From NCBI GenBank assembly GCA_032718475.1, contig JAUCBJ010008678.1, positions 1 through 64,000 on the forward strand: DNA of 64,000 nt, written 5' to 3'. Below the pieces are notes generated by a model. It was not told the DNA's origin, made no database searches, and was given only the letters and a program-made list of their open reading frames with translations. Origin of the DNA: Nemertoderma westbladi. Taxonomy: Eukaryota > Xenacoelomorpha > Nemertodermatida > Nemertodermatidae. The position numbers and the translations under genes are program-made. Shown here piece by piece: positions 23,880-37,565 of this stretch (position 1 is the first letter of the stretch; each line of letters starts with the position of its first letter).

Positions 23880-25865
23880 GACCCGTCATTAGGACTACTT
23901 CTACCTAAGGTAGATTGCTTCTCGGTCAGCTGACCCGTCATTAGGACTACTTCTACCTAATGTAGATTGCTTCTCGGACAGCTGACCCGTCATTAGGACT
24001 ACTTCTACCTAAGGTAGATTCCTTCTCGGTAAGCTGATCCGTCATTAGGACTACTTCTACCTAAGGTAGATTCCTTCTCGGTCAGCTGAACCGTCATTAG
24101 GACTACTTCTACCTAATGTAGATTCCTTCTCGGTCAGCTGGCCCGTCATTAGGAATACTTCTACCTAAGGTAGATTCCTTCTCTGACAGCTGACCCGTCA
24201 TTAGGACTACTTCTACCTAATGTAGATTCCTTCTCGGTCAGCTGACCCGTCATTAGGACACTTCTACCTAAGGTAGATTCCTTCTCTGACAGCTGACCCG
24301 TCATTAGGACACTTCTACCTAAGGTAGATTCCTTCTCGGGCAGCTGACCCGTCATTAGGACTACTTCTACCTAAGGTAGATTCCTTCTCGGTCAGCTGAC
24401 CCGTCATTAGGACTACTTCTACCTAAGGTAGATTGCTTCTCGGACAGCTGACCCGTCATTAGGACTACTTCTACCTAAGGTAGATTCCTTCTCGGTCAGC
24501 TGACCCGTCATTAGGACTACTTCTACCTAAGGTAGATTGCTTCTCGGTCAGCTGACCCGTCATTAGGACTACTTCTACCTAAGGTAGATTGCTTCTCGGT
24601 CAGCTGACCCGTCATTAGGACTACTTCTACCTAAGGTAGATTCCTTCTCGGTCAGCTGACCCGTCATTAGGACTACTTCTACCTAATGTAGATTCCTTCT
24701 CGGTCAGCTGACCCGTCATTAGGACTACTTCTACCTAAGGTAGATTGCTTCTCGGTCAGCTGACCCGTCATTAGGACTACTTCTACCTAAGGTAGATTCC
24801 TTCTCGGTCAGCTGACCCGTCATTAGGACTACTTCTACCTAAGATAGATTGCTTCTCGGTCAGCTGACCCGTCATTAGGACTACTTCTACCTAATGTAGA
24901 TTCCTTCTCGGACAGCTGACCCGTCATTAGGACTACTTCTACCTAAGGTAGATTGCTTCTCGGTCAGCTGACCCGTCATTAGGACTACTTCTACCTAAGG
25001 TAGATTGCTTCTCGGACAGCTGACCCGTCATTAGGACTACTTCTACCTAATGTAGATTCCTTCTCGGTCAGCTGACCCGTCATTAGGACTACTTCTACCT
25101 AAGGTAGATTCCTTCTCGGTCAGCTGACCCGTCATTAGGACTACTTCTACCTAAGGTAGATTGCTTCTCGGTCAGCTGACCCGTCATTAGGACTACTTCT
25201 ACCTAAGGTAGATTCCTTCTCGGGCAGCTGACCCGTCATTAGGACTACTTCTACCTAAGGTAGATTCCTTCTCGGTCAGCTGACCCGTCATTAGGACTAC
25301 TTCTACCTAAGGTAGATTCCTTCTCGGTCAGCTGACCCGTCATTAGGACTACTTCTACCTAATGTAGATTCCTTCTCGGTCAGCTGACCCGTCATTAAGA
25401 CTACTTCTACCTAAGGTAGATTCCTTCTCGGGCAGCTGACCAGTCATTAGGACTACTTCTACCTAATGTAGATTGCTTCTCGGTCAGCTGACCCGTCATT
25501 AGGACTTCTTCTACCTAATGTAGATTGCTTCTCGGTCAGCTGACCCGTCATTAGGACACTTCTACCTAAGGTAGATTCCTTCTCGGTCAGCTGACCCGTC
25601 ATTAGGACTACTTCTACCTAATGTAGATTGATTCTCGGTCAGCTGACCCGTCATTAGGACTACTTCTACCTAATGTAGATTCCTTCTCGGTCAGCTGACC
25701 CGTCATTAGGACTACTTCTACCTAATGTAGATTCCTTCTCGGTCAGCTGACCCGTCATTAGGACTACTTCTACCTAAGGTAGATTGCTTCTCGGTCAGCT
25801 GACCCGTCATTAGGACTACTTCTACCTAAGGTAGATTCCTTCTCGGTCAGCTGATCCGTCATTAG
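23880..25865. repeat. Block B, copy 3, shortened by 2 and 7 units
   Basis: Carries the markers of copy 2 in order: GGAATAC, CTCTGACAG, two GGACAC units, AAGATAG (24838), CGGGCAG, ATTAAGAC (25394), GGACTTCTT (25500), GATTGATTC (25630) and GATCCG (25853). Relative to copy 2 it lacks 104 bp (two units) between CGGGCAG and ATTAAGAC and 364 bp (seven units) before GGACTTCTT. Upstream of the markers it looks more like copy 1 than copy 2. Confidence 0.8.
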
Positions 25866-27619
25866 GACTACTTCTACCTAATGTAGATTCCTTCTCGGTC
25901 AGCTGACCCGTCGTTAGGACTACTTCTACCTAATGTAGATTCCTTCTCGGTCAGCTGACCCGTCATTAGGACTACTTCTACCTAATGTAGATTCCTTCTC
26001 GGTCAGCTGACCCGTCATTAGGACTACTTCTACCTAATGTAGATTCCTTCTCGGTCAGCTGACCCGTCATTAGGACTACTTCTACCTAATGTAGATTCCT
26101 TCTCGGTCAGCTGACCCGTCATTAGGACTACTTCTACCTAATGTAGATTGCTTCTCGGTCAGCTGACCCGTCATTAGGACTACTTCTACCTAATGTAGAT
26201 TCCTTCTCGGTCAGCTGACCCGTCATTAGGACTACTTCTACCTAATGTAGATTCCTTCTCGGTCAGCTGACCCGTCATTAGGACTACTTCTACCTAATGT
26301 AGATTCCTTCTCGGTCAGCTGACCCGTCATTAGGACTACTTCTACCTAATGTAGATTGCTTCTCGGTCAGCTGACCCGTCATTAGGACTACTTCTACCTA
26401 AGGTAGATTCCTTCTCGGTCAGCTGACCCGTCATTAGGACTACTTCTACCTAAGGTAGATTTCTTCTCGGTCAGCTGACCCGTCATTAGGACTACTTCTA
26501 CCTAATGTAGATTCCTTCTCGGTCAGCTGACCCGTCATTAGGACTACTTCTACCTAATGTAGATTCCTTCTCGGTCAGCTGACCCGTCATTAGGACTACT
26601 TCTACCTAATGTAGATTCCTTCTCGGTCAGCTGACCCATCATTAGGACTACTTCTACCTAATGTAGATTCCTTCTCGGTCAGCTGACCCGTCATTAGGAC
26701 TACTTCTACCTAAGGTAGATTCCTTCTCGGTCAGCTGACCCGTCATTAGGACTACTTCTACCTAATGTAGATTCCTTCTCGGTCAGCTGACCCGTCATTA
26801 GGACTACTTCTACCTAATGTAGATTCCTTCTCGGTCAGCTGACCCGTCATTAGGACTACTTCTACCTAATGTAGATTGCTTCTCGGTCAGCTGACCCATC
26901 ATTAGGACTACTTCTACCTAATGTAGATTCCTTCTCGGTCAGCTGACCCGTCATTAGGACTACTTCTACCTAAGGTAGATTGCTTCTCGGTCAGCTGACC
27001 CGTCATTAGGACTACTTCTACCTAAGGTAGATTCCTTCTCGATCAGCTGACCCATCATTAGGACTACTTCTACCTAAGGTAGATTCCTTCTCGGTCAGCT
27101 GACCCGTCATTAGGACTACTTCTACCTAAGGTAGATTGCTTTTCGGTCAGCTGACCCGTCATTAGGACTACTTCTACCTAATGTAGATTCCTTCTCGGTC
27201 AGCTGACCCGTCATTAGGACTACTTCTACCTAAGGTAGATTTCTTCTCGGTCAGCTGACCCGTCATTAGGACTACTTCTACCTAATGTAGATTCCTTCTC
27301 GGTCAGCTGACCCGTCATTAGGACTACTTCTACCTAATGTAGATTCCTTCTCGGTCAGCTGACCCATCATTAGGACTACTTCTACCTAATGTAGATTCCT
27401 TCTCGGTCAGCTGACCCGTCATTAGGACTACTTCTACCTAAGGTAGATTGCTTCTCGGTCAGCTGACCCGTCATTAGGACTACTTCTACCTAAGGTAGAT
27501 TCCTTCTCGGTCAGCTGACCCGTCATTAGGACTACTTCTACCTAATGTAGATTCCTTCTCGGTCAGCTGACCCGTCATTAGGACTACTTCTACCTAATGT
27601 AGATTCCTTCTCGGTCAGC
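25866..27619. repeat. Array segment 5: long C39 runs with a 15-unit repeat
   Basis: Mostly T31 C39 units. A GATTTCTTC unit at 26460 recurs at 27240, exactly 780 bp (15 units) later, with the following units matching until the GACCCATC unit, which is displaced by one or more units. CGTTAGG (25912) and CTCGATCAG (about 27040) are single-unit changes. Confidence 0.7.
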
Positions 27620-27722
27620 TGACCCGTCATTAGGACTACTTCTAAGGTAGATTCCTTCTCGGTCAGCTGACCCGTCGTCATTAGGACTACTTCTACCCAA
27701 TGTAGATTGCTTCTCGGTCAGC
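27620..27722. repeat. Adjacent 48-bp and 55-bp units
   Basis: Unit 27620-27667 lacks four bases (the ACCT of TCTACCTAAGG). The next unit, 27668-27722, has an extra GTC (CCCGTCGTCATT) and a C at unit position 28. Two length changes in neighbouring units are striking in an array where such changes are rare. A second unit with the same 4-bp loss is at 30063-30110. Confidence 0.85.
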
Positions 27723-27839
27723 TGACCCGTCATTAGGACTACTTCTACCTAATGTAGATTCCTTCTCGGACAGCTGACCCGTCATTAGGACTACTTCTAC
27801 CTAAGGTAGATTCCTTCTCGGTCAGCTGACCCGTCATTA

Positions 27840-29640
27840 GGACTACTTCTACCTAATGTAGATTCCTTCTTGGACAGCTGACCCGTCATTAGGACTACTT
27901 CTACCTAAGGTATATTCCTTCTCGGTCAGCTGACCCGTCATTAGGACTACTTCTACCTAATGTAGATTCCTTCTTGGTCAGCTGACCCGTCATTAGGACT
28001 ACTTCTACCTAATGTAGATTCCTTCTCGGTCAGCTGACCCGTCATTAGGACTACTTCTACCTAATGTAGATTCCTTCTCGGTCAGCTGACCCGTCATTAG
28101 GACTACTTCTACCTAATGTAGATTCCTTCTCGGTCAGCTGACCCGTCATTAGGACTACTTCTACCTAATGTAGATTGCTTCTCGGTCAGCTGACCCGTCA
28201 TTAGGACTACTTCTACCTAAGGTAGATAGCTTCTCGGTCAGCTGACCCGTCATTAGGACTACTTCTACCTAATGTAGATTCCTTCTTGGTCAGCTGACCC
28301 GTCATTAGGACTACTTCTACCTAATGTAGATTCCTTCTCGGTCAGCTGACCCGTCATTAGGACTACTTCTACCTAATGTAGATTCCTTCTCGGTCAGCTG
28401 ACCCGTCATTAGGACTACTTCTACCTAATGTAGATTCCTTCTTGGACAGCTGACCCGTCATTAGGACTACTTCTACCTAAGGTATATTCCTTCTCGGTCA
28501 GCTGACCCGTCATTAGGACTACTTCTACCTAAGGTAGATTCCTTCTCGGTCAGCTGACCCGTCATTAGGACTACTTCTACCTAAGGTAGATTCCTTCTCG
28601 GTCAGCTGACCCGTCATTAGGACTACTTCTACCTAATGTAGATTCCTTCTCGGTCAGCTGACCCGTCATTAGGACTACTTCTACCTAATGTAGATTCCTT
28701 CTCGGTCAGCTGACCCGTCATTAGGACTACTTCTACCTAATGTAGATTCCTTCTCGGTCAGCTGAACCGTCATTAGGACTACTTCTACCTAATGTAGATT
28801 GCTTCTCGGTCAGCTGACCCGTCATTAGGACTACTTCTACCTAAGGTAGATAGCTTCTCGGTCAGCTGACCCGTCATTAGGACTACTTCTACCTAATGTA
28901 GATTCCTTCTTGGTCAGCTGACCCGTCATTAGGACTACTTCTACCTAAGGTAGATTCCTTCTCGGTCAGCTGACCCGTCATTAGGACTACTTCTACCTAA
29001 TGTAGATTGCTTCTCGGTCAGCTGACCCGTCATTAGGACTACTTCTACCTAAGGTAGATAGCTTCTCGGTCAGCTGACCCGTCATTAGGACTACTTCTAC
29101 CTAATGTAGATTCCTTCTTGGTCAGCTGACCCGTCATTAGGACTACTTCTACCTAATGTAGATTCCTTCTCGGTCAGCTGACCCGTCATTAGGACTACTT
29201 CTACCTAATGTAGATTCCTTCTCGGTCAGCTGACCCGTCATTAGGACTACTTCTACCTAATGTAGATTCCTTCTTGGACAGCTGACCCGTCATTAGGACT
29301 ACTTCTACCTAAGGTATATTCCTTCTCGGTCAGCTGACCCGTCATTAGGACTACTTCTACCTAAGGTAGATTCCTTCTCGGTCAGCTGACCCGTCATTAG
29401 GACTACTTCTACCTAAGGTAGATTCCTTCTCGGTCAGCTGACCCGTCATTAGGACTACTTCTACCTAATGTAGATTCCTTCTCGGTCAGCTGACCCGTCA
29501 TTAGGACTACTTCTACCTAATGTAGATTCCTTCTCGGTCAGCTGACCCGTCATTAGGACTACTTCTACCTAATGTAGATTCCTTCTCGGTCAGCTGAACC
29601 GTCATTAGGACTACTTCTACCTAATGTAGATTCCTTCTCG
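27840..29640. repeat. Block C: 11- and 16-unit spaced repeats
   Basis: The TTCTTGGACAG unit followed by a GGTATATTCC unit occurs at 27867, 28439 and 29271 (offsets 572 and 832 bp, 11 and 16 units). GATAGCTTC units occur at about 28225, 28851 and 29057, each followed by a TTCTTGGTCAG unit. Runs between the markers match, so this is a small nested set of duplications. The GATAGC change is otherwise seen only at 52.3-53.4 kb. Confidence 0.75.
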
Positions 29641-32600
29641 GTCAGCTGACCCGTCATTAGGACTACTTCTACCTAAGGTAGATTCCTTCTCGGTCAGCTG
29701 ACCCGTCATTAGGACTACTTCTACCTAAGGTATATTCCTTCTCGGTCAGCTGACCCGTCATTAGGACTACTTCTACCTAATGTAGATTGCTTGTCGGTCA
29801 GCTGACCCGTCATTAGGACTACTTCTACCTAATGTAGATTCCTTCTAGGTCAGCTGACCCGTCATTAGGACTACTTCTACCTAATGTAGATTCCTTCTCG
29901 GTCAGCTGACCCGTCATTAGGACTACTTCTACCTAATGTAGATTCCTTCTCGGTCAGCTGACCCGTCATTAGGACTACTTCTACCTAAGGTAGATTGCTT
30001 ATCGGTCAGCTGACCCGTCATTAGGACTACTTCTACCTAAGGTAGATTGCTTCTCGGTCAGCTGACCCGTCATTAGGACTACTTCTAAGGTAGATTCCTT
30101 CTCGGTCAGCTGACCCGTCATTAGGAATACTTCTACCTAATGTAGATTCCTTCTCGGTCAGCTGACCCGTCATTAGGACTACTTCTACCTAATGTAGATT
30201 CCTTCTCGGACAGCTGACCCGTCATTAGGACTACTTCTACCTAATGTAGATTGCTTGTCGGTCAGCTGACCCGTCATTAGGACTACTTCTACCTAATGTA
30301 GATTCCTTCTCGGTCAGCTGAACCGTCATTAGGACTACTTCTACCTAATGTAGATTCCTTCTCGGTCAGCTGACCCGTCATTAGGACTACTTCTACCTAA
30401 TGTAGATTCCTTCTCGGTCAGCTGACCCGTCATTAGGACTACTTCTACCTAATGTAGATTGCTTCTCGGTCAGCTGACCCGTCATTAGGACTACTTCTAC
30501 CTAATGTAGATTGCTTGTCGGTCAGCTGACCCGTCATTAGGACTACTTCTACCTAATGTAGATTCCTTCTCGGTCAGCTGACCCGTCATTAGGACTACTT
30601 CTACCTAATGTAGATTGCTTCTTGGACAGCTGACCCGTCATTAGGACTACTTCTACCTAAGGTATATTCCTTCTCGGTCAGCTGACCCGTCATTAGGACT
30701 ACTTCTACCTAAGGTATATTCCTTCTCGGTCAGCTGACCCGTCATTAGGACTACTTCTACCTAATGTAGATTGCTTCTCGGTCAGCTGACCCGTCATTAG
30801 GACTACTTCTACCTAATGTAGATTGCTTCTCGGTCAGCTGACCCGTCATTAGGACTACTTCTACCTAATGTAGATTCCTTCTCGGTCAGCTGACCCGTCA
30901 TTAGGACTACTTCTACCTAAGGTAGATTGCTTCTTGGACAGCTGACCCGTCATTAGGACTACTTCTACCTAAGGTAGATTCCTTCTCGGTCAGCTGACCC
31001 GTCATTAGGACTACTTCTACCTAATGTAGATTCCTTCTCGGTCAGCTGACCCGTCATTAGGACTACTTCTACCTAAGGTAGATTCCTTCTCGGTCAGCTG
31101 ACCCGTCATTAGGACTACTTCTACCTAAGGTAGATTCCTTCTCTGTCAGATGACCCATCATTAGGACTACTTCTACCTAATGTAGATTGCTTCTCGGTCA
31201 GCTGACCAGTCATTAGGACTACTTCTACCTAAGGTAGATTGCTTCTCGGTCAGCTGACCAGTCATTAGGACTACTTCTACCTAAGGTAGATTCCTTCTCG
31301 GTCAGCTGACCCGTCATTAGGACTACTTCTACCTAAGGTAGATTCCTTCTCGGTCAGATGACCCATCATTAGGACTACTTCTACCTAATGTAGATTCCTT
31401 CTCGGTCAGCTGACCCGTCATTAGGACTACTTCTACCTAATGTAGATTGCTTCTCGGTCAGCTGACGCGTCATTAGGACTACTTCTACCTAATGTAGATG
31501 GCTTGTCGGACAGCTGACCCGTCATTAGGACTACTTCTACCTAATGTAGATTGCTTCTCGGACAGCTGACCTGTCATTAGGACTACTTCTACCTAAGGTA
31601 GATTCCTTCTCGGTCAGATGACCCATCATTAGGACTACTTCTACCTAATGTAGATTGCTTCTCGGTCAGCTGACCAGTCATTAGGACTACTTCTACCTAA
31701 GGTAGATTGCTTCTCGGTCAGCTGACCCGTCATTAGGACTACTTCTACCTAAGGTAGATTCCTTCTCGGACAGCTGACCCGTCATTAGGACTACTTCTAC
31801 CTAAGGTAGATTGCTTCTAGGACAGCTGACCCGTCATTAGGACTACTTCTACCTAATGTAGATTCCTTCTCGGTCAGCTGAACCGTCATTAGGACTACTT
31901 CTACCTAAGGTAGATTCCTTCTCGGTCAGCTGACCCGTCATTAGGACTACTTCTACCTAAGGTAGATTCCTTCTCGGTCAGCTGACCCGTCATTAGGACT
32001 ACTTCTACCTAATGTAGATTCCTTCTCGGTCAGCTGAACCGTCATTAGGACTACTTCTACCTAAGGTAGATTCCTTCTCGGACAGCTGACCCATCATTAG
32101 GACTACTTCTACCTAAGGTATATTCCTTCTCGGTCAGCTGACCCGTCATTAGGACTACTTCTACCTAAGGTAGATTGCTTCTCGATCAGCTGACCCGTCA
32201 TTAGGACTACTTCTACCTAATGTAGATTCCTTCTCGGTCAGATGACACGTCATTAGGACTACTTCTACCTAAGGTAGATTGCTTCTCGATCAGCTGACCC
32301 GTCATTAGGACTACTTCTACCTAATGTAGATTCCTTCTCGGTCAGATGACCCGTCATTAGGACTACTTCTACCTAAGGTAGATTCCTTCTCGGTCAGCTG
32401 ACCCGTCATTAGGACTACTTCTACCTAATGTAGATTCCTTCTCGGTCAGCTGACCCGTCATTAGGACTACTTCTACCTAAGGTATATTCCTTCTCGGTCA
32501 GCTGACCCGTCATTAGGACTACTTCTACCTAATGTAGATTCCTTCTCGGTCAGCTGACCCGTCATTAGGACTACTTCTACCTAAGGTAGATTCCTTCTCG

Positions 32601-33660
32601 GACAGCTGACCCATCATTAGGACTACTTCTACCTAAGGAAGATTCCTTCTCGGTCAGCTGACCCGTCATTAGGACTACTTCTACCTAAGGTAGATTCCTT
32701 CTCGGACAGCTGACCCGTCATTAGGACTACTTCTACCTAATGTAGATTCCTTCTCGGTCAGCTGACCCGTCATTAGGACTACTTCTACCTAAGGTAGATT
32801 CCTTCTCGGTCAGCTGAACCGTCATTAGGACTACTTCTACCTAAGGTAGATTCCTTCTCGGACAGCTGACCCATCATTAGGACTACTTCTACCTAAGGAA
32901 GATTCCTTCTCGGTCAGCTGACCCGTCATTAGGACTACTTCTACCTAATGTAGATTCCTTCTCGGACAGCTGACCCGTCATTAGGACTACTTCTACCTAA
33001 GGAAGATTCCTTCTCGGTCAGCTGACCCGTCATTAGGACTACTTCTACCTAAGGAAGATTCCTTCTCGGTCAGCTGACCCGTCATTAGGACTACTTCTAC
33101 CTAAGGTAGATTCCTTCTCGGACAGCTGACCCATCATTAGGACTACTTCTACCTAAGGAAGATTCCTTCTCGGTCAGCTGACCCGTCGTTAGGACTACTT
33201 CTACCTAAGGTAGATTCCTTCTCGGACAGCTGACCCGTCATTAGGACTACTTCTACCTAATGTAGATTCCTTCTCGGTCAGCTGACCCGTCATTAGGACT
33301 ACTTCTACCTAATGTAGATTCCTTCTCGGTCAGCTGACCCGTCATTAGGACTACTTCTACCTAATGTAGATTCCTTCTCGGTCAGCTGACCCGTCATTAG
33401 GACTACTTCTACCTAATGTAGATTGCTTCTCGGACAGCTGACCCGTCATTAGGACTACTTCTACCTAATGTAGATTCCTTCTCGGTCAGCTGACCCGTCA
33501 TTAGGACTACTTCTACCTAATGTAGATTCCTTCTCGGTCAGCTGACCCGTCATTAGGACTACTTCTACCTAATGTAGATTCCTTCTCGGACAGCTGACCC
33601 GTCATTAGGACTACTTCTACCTAATGTAGATTCCTTCTCGGACAGCTGACCCGTCATTAG
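29641..33660. repeat. Array segment 6: mixed units with GATGACCCATC and A33 runs
   Basis: Contains a second 4-bp-deleted unit (30063-30110), several CAGATG units that lose the CAGCTG centre (about 31148, 31357, 31617, 32239, 32344), GACAC and GACGCG single changes, and a set of A33 units at 32.63-33.17 kb that alternate with GACCCATC units every five to six units, consistent with a short tandem duplication. Confidence 0.7.
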
Positions 33661-36600
33661 GACTACTTCTACCTAAGGTATATTCCTTCTCGGTCAGCTG
33701 GCCCGTCATTAGGACTACTTCTACCTAATGTAGATTGCTTCTCGGTCAGCTGACCCGTCATTAGGACTACTTCTACCTAAGGTATATTCCTTCTCGGTCA
33801 GCTGAACCGTCATTAGGACTACTTCTACCTAATGTAGATTCCTTCTCGGACAGCTGACCCGTCATTAGGACTACTTCTACCTAAGGTATATTCCTTCTCG
33901 GTCAGCTGGCCCGTCATTAGGACTACTTCTACCTAATGTAGATTCCTTCTCGGTCAGCTGACCCGTCATTAGGAGTACTTCTACCTAATGTAGATTGCTT
34001 CTCGGTCAGCTGACCCGTCATTAGGACTACTTCTACCTAATGTAGATTCCTTCTCGGTCAGCTGACCCGTCATTAGGACTACTTCTACCTAATGTAGATT
34101 CCTTCTCGGTCAGCTGACCCGTCATTAGGACTACTTCTACCTAAGGTAGATTCCTTCTCGGTCAGCTGACCCGTCATTAGGACTACTTCTACCTAAGGTA
34201 GATTCCTTCTCGGTCAGCTGACCCGTCATTAGGACTACTTCTACCTAAGGTAGATTCCTTCTCGGTCAGCTGACCCGTCATTAGGACTACTTCTACCTAA
34301 TGTAGATTCCTTCTCGGTCAGCTGACCCGTCATTAGGACTACTTCTACCTAATGTAGATTCCTTCTCGGTCAGCTGACCCGTCATTAGGACTACTTCTAC
34401 CTAATGTAGATTCCTTCTCGGTCAGCTGACCCGTCATTAGGACTACTTCTACCTAATGTAGATTCCTTCTCGGTCAGCTGACCCGTCATTAGGACTACTT
34501 CTACCTAATGTAGATTCCTTCTCGGTCAGCTGACCCGTCATTAGGACTACTTCTACCTAAGGTAGATTCCTTCTCGGTCAGCTGAACCGTCATTAGGACT
34601 ACTTCTACCTAATGTAGATTCCTTCTCGGACAGCTGACCCGTCATTAGGACTACTTCTACCTAAGGTATATTCCTTCTCGGTCAGCTGGCCCGTCATTAG
34701 GACTACTTCTACCTAATGTAGATTCCTTCTCGGTCAGCTGACCCGTCATTAGGAGTACTTCTACCTAATGTAGATTGCTTCTCGGTCAGCTGACCCGTCA
34801 TTAGGACTACTTCTACCTAATGTAGATTCCTTCTCGGTCAGCTGACCCGTCATTAGGACTACTTCTACCTAATGTAGATTCCTTCTCGGTCAGCTGACCC
34901 GTCATTAGGACTACTTCTACCTAAGGTAGATTCCTTCTCGGTCAGCTGACCCGTCATTAGGACTACTTCTACCTAAGGTAGATTGCTTCTCGGTCAGCTG
35001 ACCCGTCATTAGGACTACTTCTACCTAAGGTAGATTCCTTCTCGGTCAGCTGGCCCGTCATTAGGACTACTTCTACCTAATGTAGATTCCTTCTCGGTCA
35101 GCTGACCCGTCATTAGGACTACTTCTACCTAATGTAGATTCCTTCTCGGTCAGCTGACCCGTCATTAGGACTACTTCTACCTAATGTAGATTCCTTCTCG
35201 GTCAGCTGACCCGTCATTAGGACTACTTCTACCTAATGTAGATTCCTTCTCGGTCAGCTGACCCGTCATTAGGACTACTTCTACCTAATGTAGATTGCTT
35301 CTCGGACAGCTGACCCGTCATTAGGACTACTTCTACCTAATGTAGATTCCTTCTCGGTCAGCTGAACCGTCATTAGGACTACTTCTACCTAAGGTAGATT
35401 GCTTGTCGGTCAGCTGACCCGTCATTAGGACTACTTCTACCTAATGTAGATTCCTTCTCGGTCAGCTGAACCATCATTAGGACTACTTCTACCTAAGGTA
35501 GATTCCTTCTCGGTCAGCTGACCCGTCATTAGGACTACTTCTACCTAAGGTAGATTCCTTCTCGGTCAGCTGACCCGTCATTAGGACTACTTCTACCTAA
35601 GGTATATTCCTTCTCGGTCAGCTGACCCGTCATTAGGACTACTTCTACCTAAGGTAGATTGCTTGTCGGTCAGCTGACCCGTCATTAGGACTACTTCTAC
35701 CTAATGTAGATTCCTTCTCGGTCAGCTGAACCATCATTAGGACTACTTCTACCTAAGGTAGATTCCTTCTCGGTCAGCTGACCCGTCATTAGGACTACTT
35801 CTACCTAAGGTAGATTGCTTGTCGGTCAGCTGAACCGTCATTAGGACTACTTCTACCTAAGGTAGATTCCTTCTCGGTCAGCTGACCCGTCATTAGGACT
35901 ACTTCTACCTAAGGTAGATTCCTTCTCGGTCAGCTGACCCGTCATTAGGACTACTTCTACCTAAGGTATATTCCCTCTCGGTCAGCTGACCCGTCATTAG
36001 GACTACTTCTACCTAAGGTAGATTGCTTGTCGGTCAGCTGACCCGTCATTAGGACTACTTCTACCTAATGTAGATTCCTTCTCGGTCAGCTGACCCGTCA
36101 TTAGGACTACTTCTACCTAATGTAGATTCCTTCTCGGTCAGCTGACCCGTCATTAGGACACTTCTACCTAAGGTAGATTCCTTCTCGGTCAGCTGACCCG
36201 TCATTAGGAATACTTCTACCTAATGTAGATTCCTTCTCGGTCAGCTGACCCGTCATTAGGACTACTTCTACCTAAGGTAGATTCCTTCTCGGTCAGCTGA
36301 ACCGTCATTAGGACTACTTCTACCTAAGGTAGATTCCTTCTCGGTCAGCTGACCCGTCATCGTCATTAGGAATACTTCTACCTAATGTAGATTCCTTCTC
36401 GGTCAGCTGACCCGTCATTAGGACTACTTCTACCTAAGGTAGATTCCTTCTCGGTCAGCTGACCCGTCATTAGGACTACTTCTACCTAATGTAGATTCCT
36501 TCTCGGTCAGCTGAACCGTCATTAGGACTACTTCTACCTAAGGTAGATTCCTTCTCGGTCAGCTGAACCGTCATTAGGACTACTTCTACCTAAGGTAGAT

Positions 36601-37565
36601 TCCTTCTCGGTCAGCTGAACCGTCATTAGGACTACTTCTACCTAAGGTAGATTCCTTCTCGGTCAGCTGACCCGTCATTAGGACTACTTCTACCTAAGGT
36701 AGATTCCTTCTCGGTCAGCTGAACCGTCATTAGGACTACTTCTACCTAAGGTAGATTCCTTCTCGGTCAGCTGAACCGTCATTAGGACTACTTCTACCTA
36801 AGGTAGATTCCTTCTCGGTCAGCTGACCCATCATTAGGACTACTTCTACCTAATGTAGATTCCTTCTCGGTCAGCTGAACCGTCATTAGGACTACTTCTA
36901 CCTAAGGTAGATTCCTTCTCGGTCAGCTGACCCGTCATTAGGAATACTTCTACCTAATGTAGATTCCTTCTCGGTCAGCTGACCCGTCATTAGGACTACT
37001 TCTACCTAAGGTAGATTCCTTCTCGGTCAGCTGAACCGTCATTAGGACTACTTCTACCTAAGGTAGATTCCTTCTCGGTCAGCTGACCCGTCATTAGGAA
37101 TACTTCTACCTAATGTAGATTCCTTCTCGGTCAGCTGACCCGTCATTAGGACTACTTCTACCTAAGGTAGATTCCTTCTCGGTCAGCTGAACCGTCATTA
37201 GGACTACTTCTACCTAAGGTAGATTCCTTCTCGGTCAGCTGACCCGTCATTAGGACTACTTCTACCTAAGGTAGATTCCTTCTCGGTCAGCTGACCCGTC
37301 ATTAGGACTACTTCTACCTAATGTAGATTCCTTCTCGGTCAGCTGAACCGTCATTAGGACTACTTCTACCTAAGGTAGATTCCTTCTCGGTCAGCTGACC
37401 CGTCATTAGGACTACTTCTACCTAATGTAGATTCCTACTCGGACAGCTGACCCGTCATTAGGACTACTTCTACCTAAGGTATATTCCTTCTCGGTCAGCT
37501 GAACCGTCATTAGGACTACTTCTACCTAATGTAGATTCCTTCTCGGACAGCTGACCCGTCATTAG
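33661..37565. repeat. Block D, copy 1, with an internal 15-unit duplication
   Basis: Marker order: GGTATATTCC, AGCTGGCCCG, GGAGTAC, later GAACCATC, TTCCCTCTCGG (35971), GGACAC (36157) and GGAATAC. Within it, 33821-34200 matches 34601-34980 at an offset of 780 with almost no differences (GGAGTAC at 33971 and 34751). A 58-bp unit (36350-36407) has CGTCAT doubled. Copy 2 follows at an offset of 3,905 relative to the first sub-copy and 3,125 relative to the second. Confidence 0.8.

Noticed and set aside
24161-24355. Third copy of the same minus-strand frame
   Set aside because: Same reason; it lies at the matching place in block B copy 3.
13320-34980. A fixed 15-unit (780-bp) higher-order repeat, seen at 13.3/14.1, 26.5/27.2 and 33.8/34.6 kb
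   Set aside because: The three cases have different unit content, and other block sizes (3, 6, 11, 14, 16, 28, 42, 45 units) are just as clear. 780 bp is also the step at which the printed lines fall back into phase, so it is the easiest offset to notice by eye.
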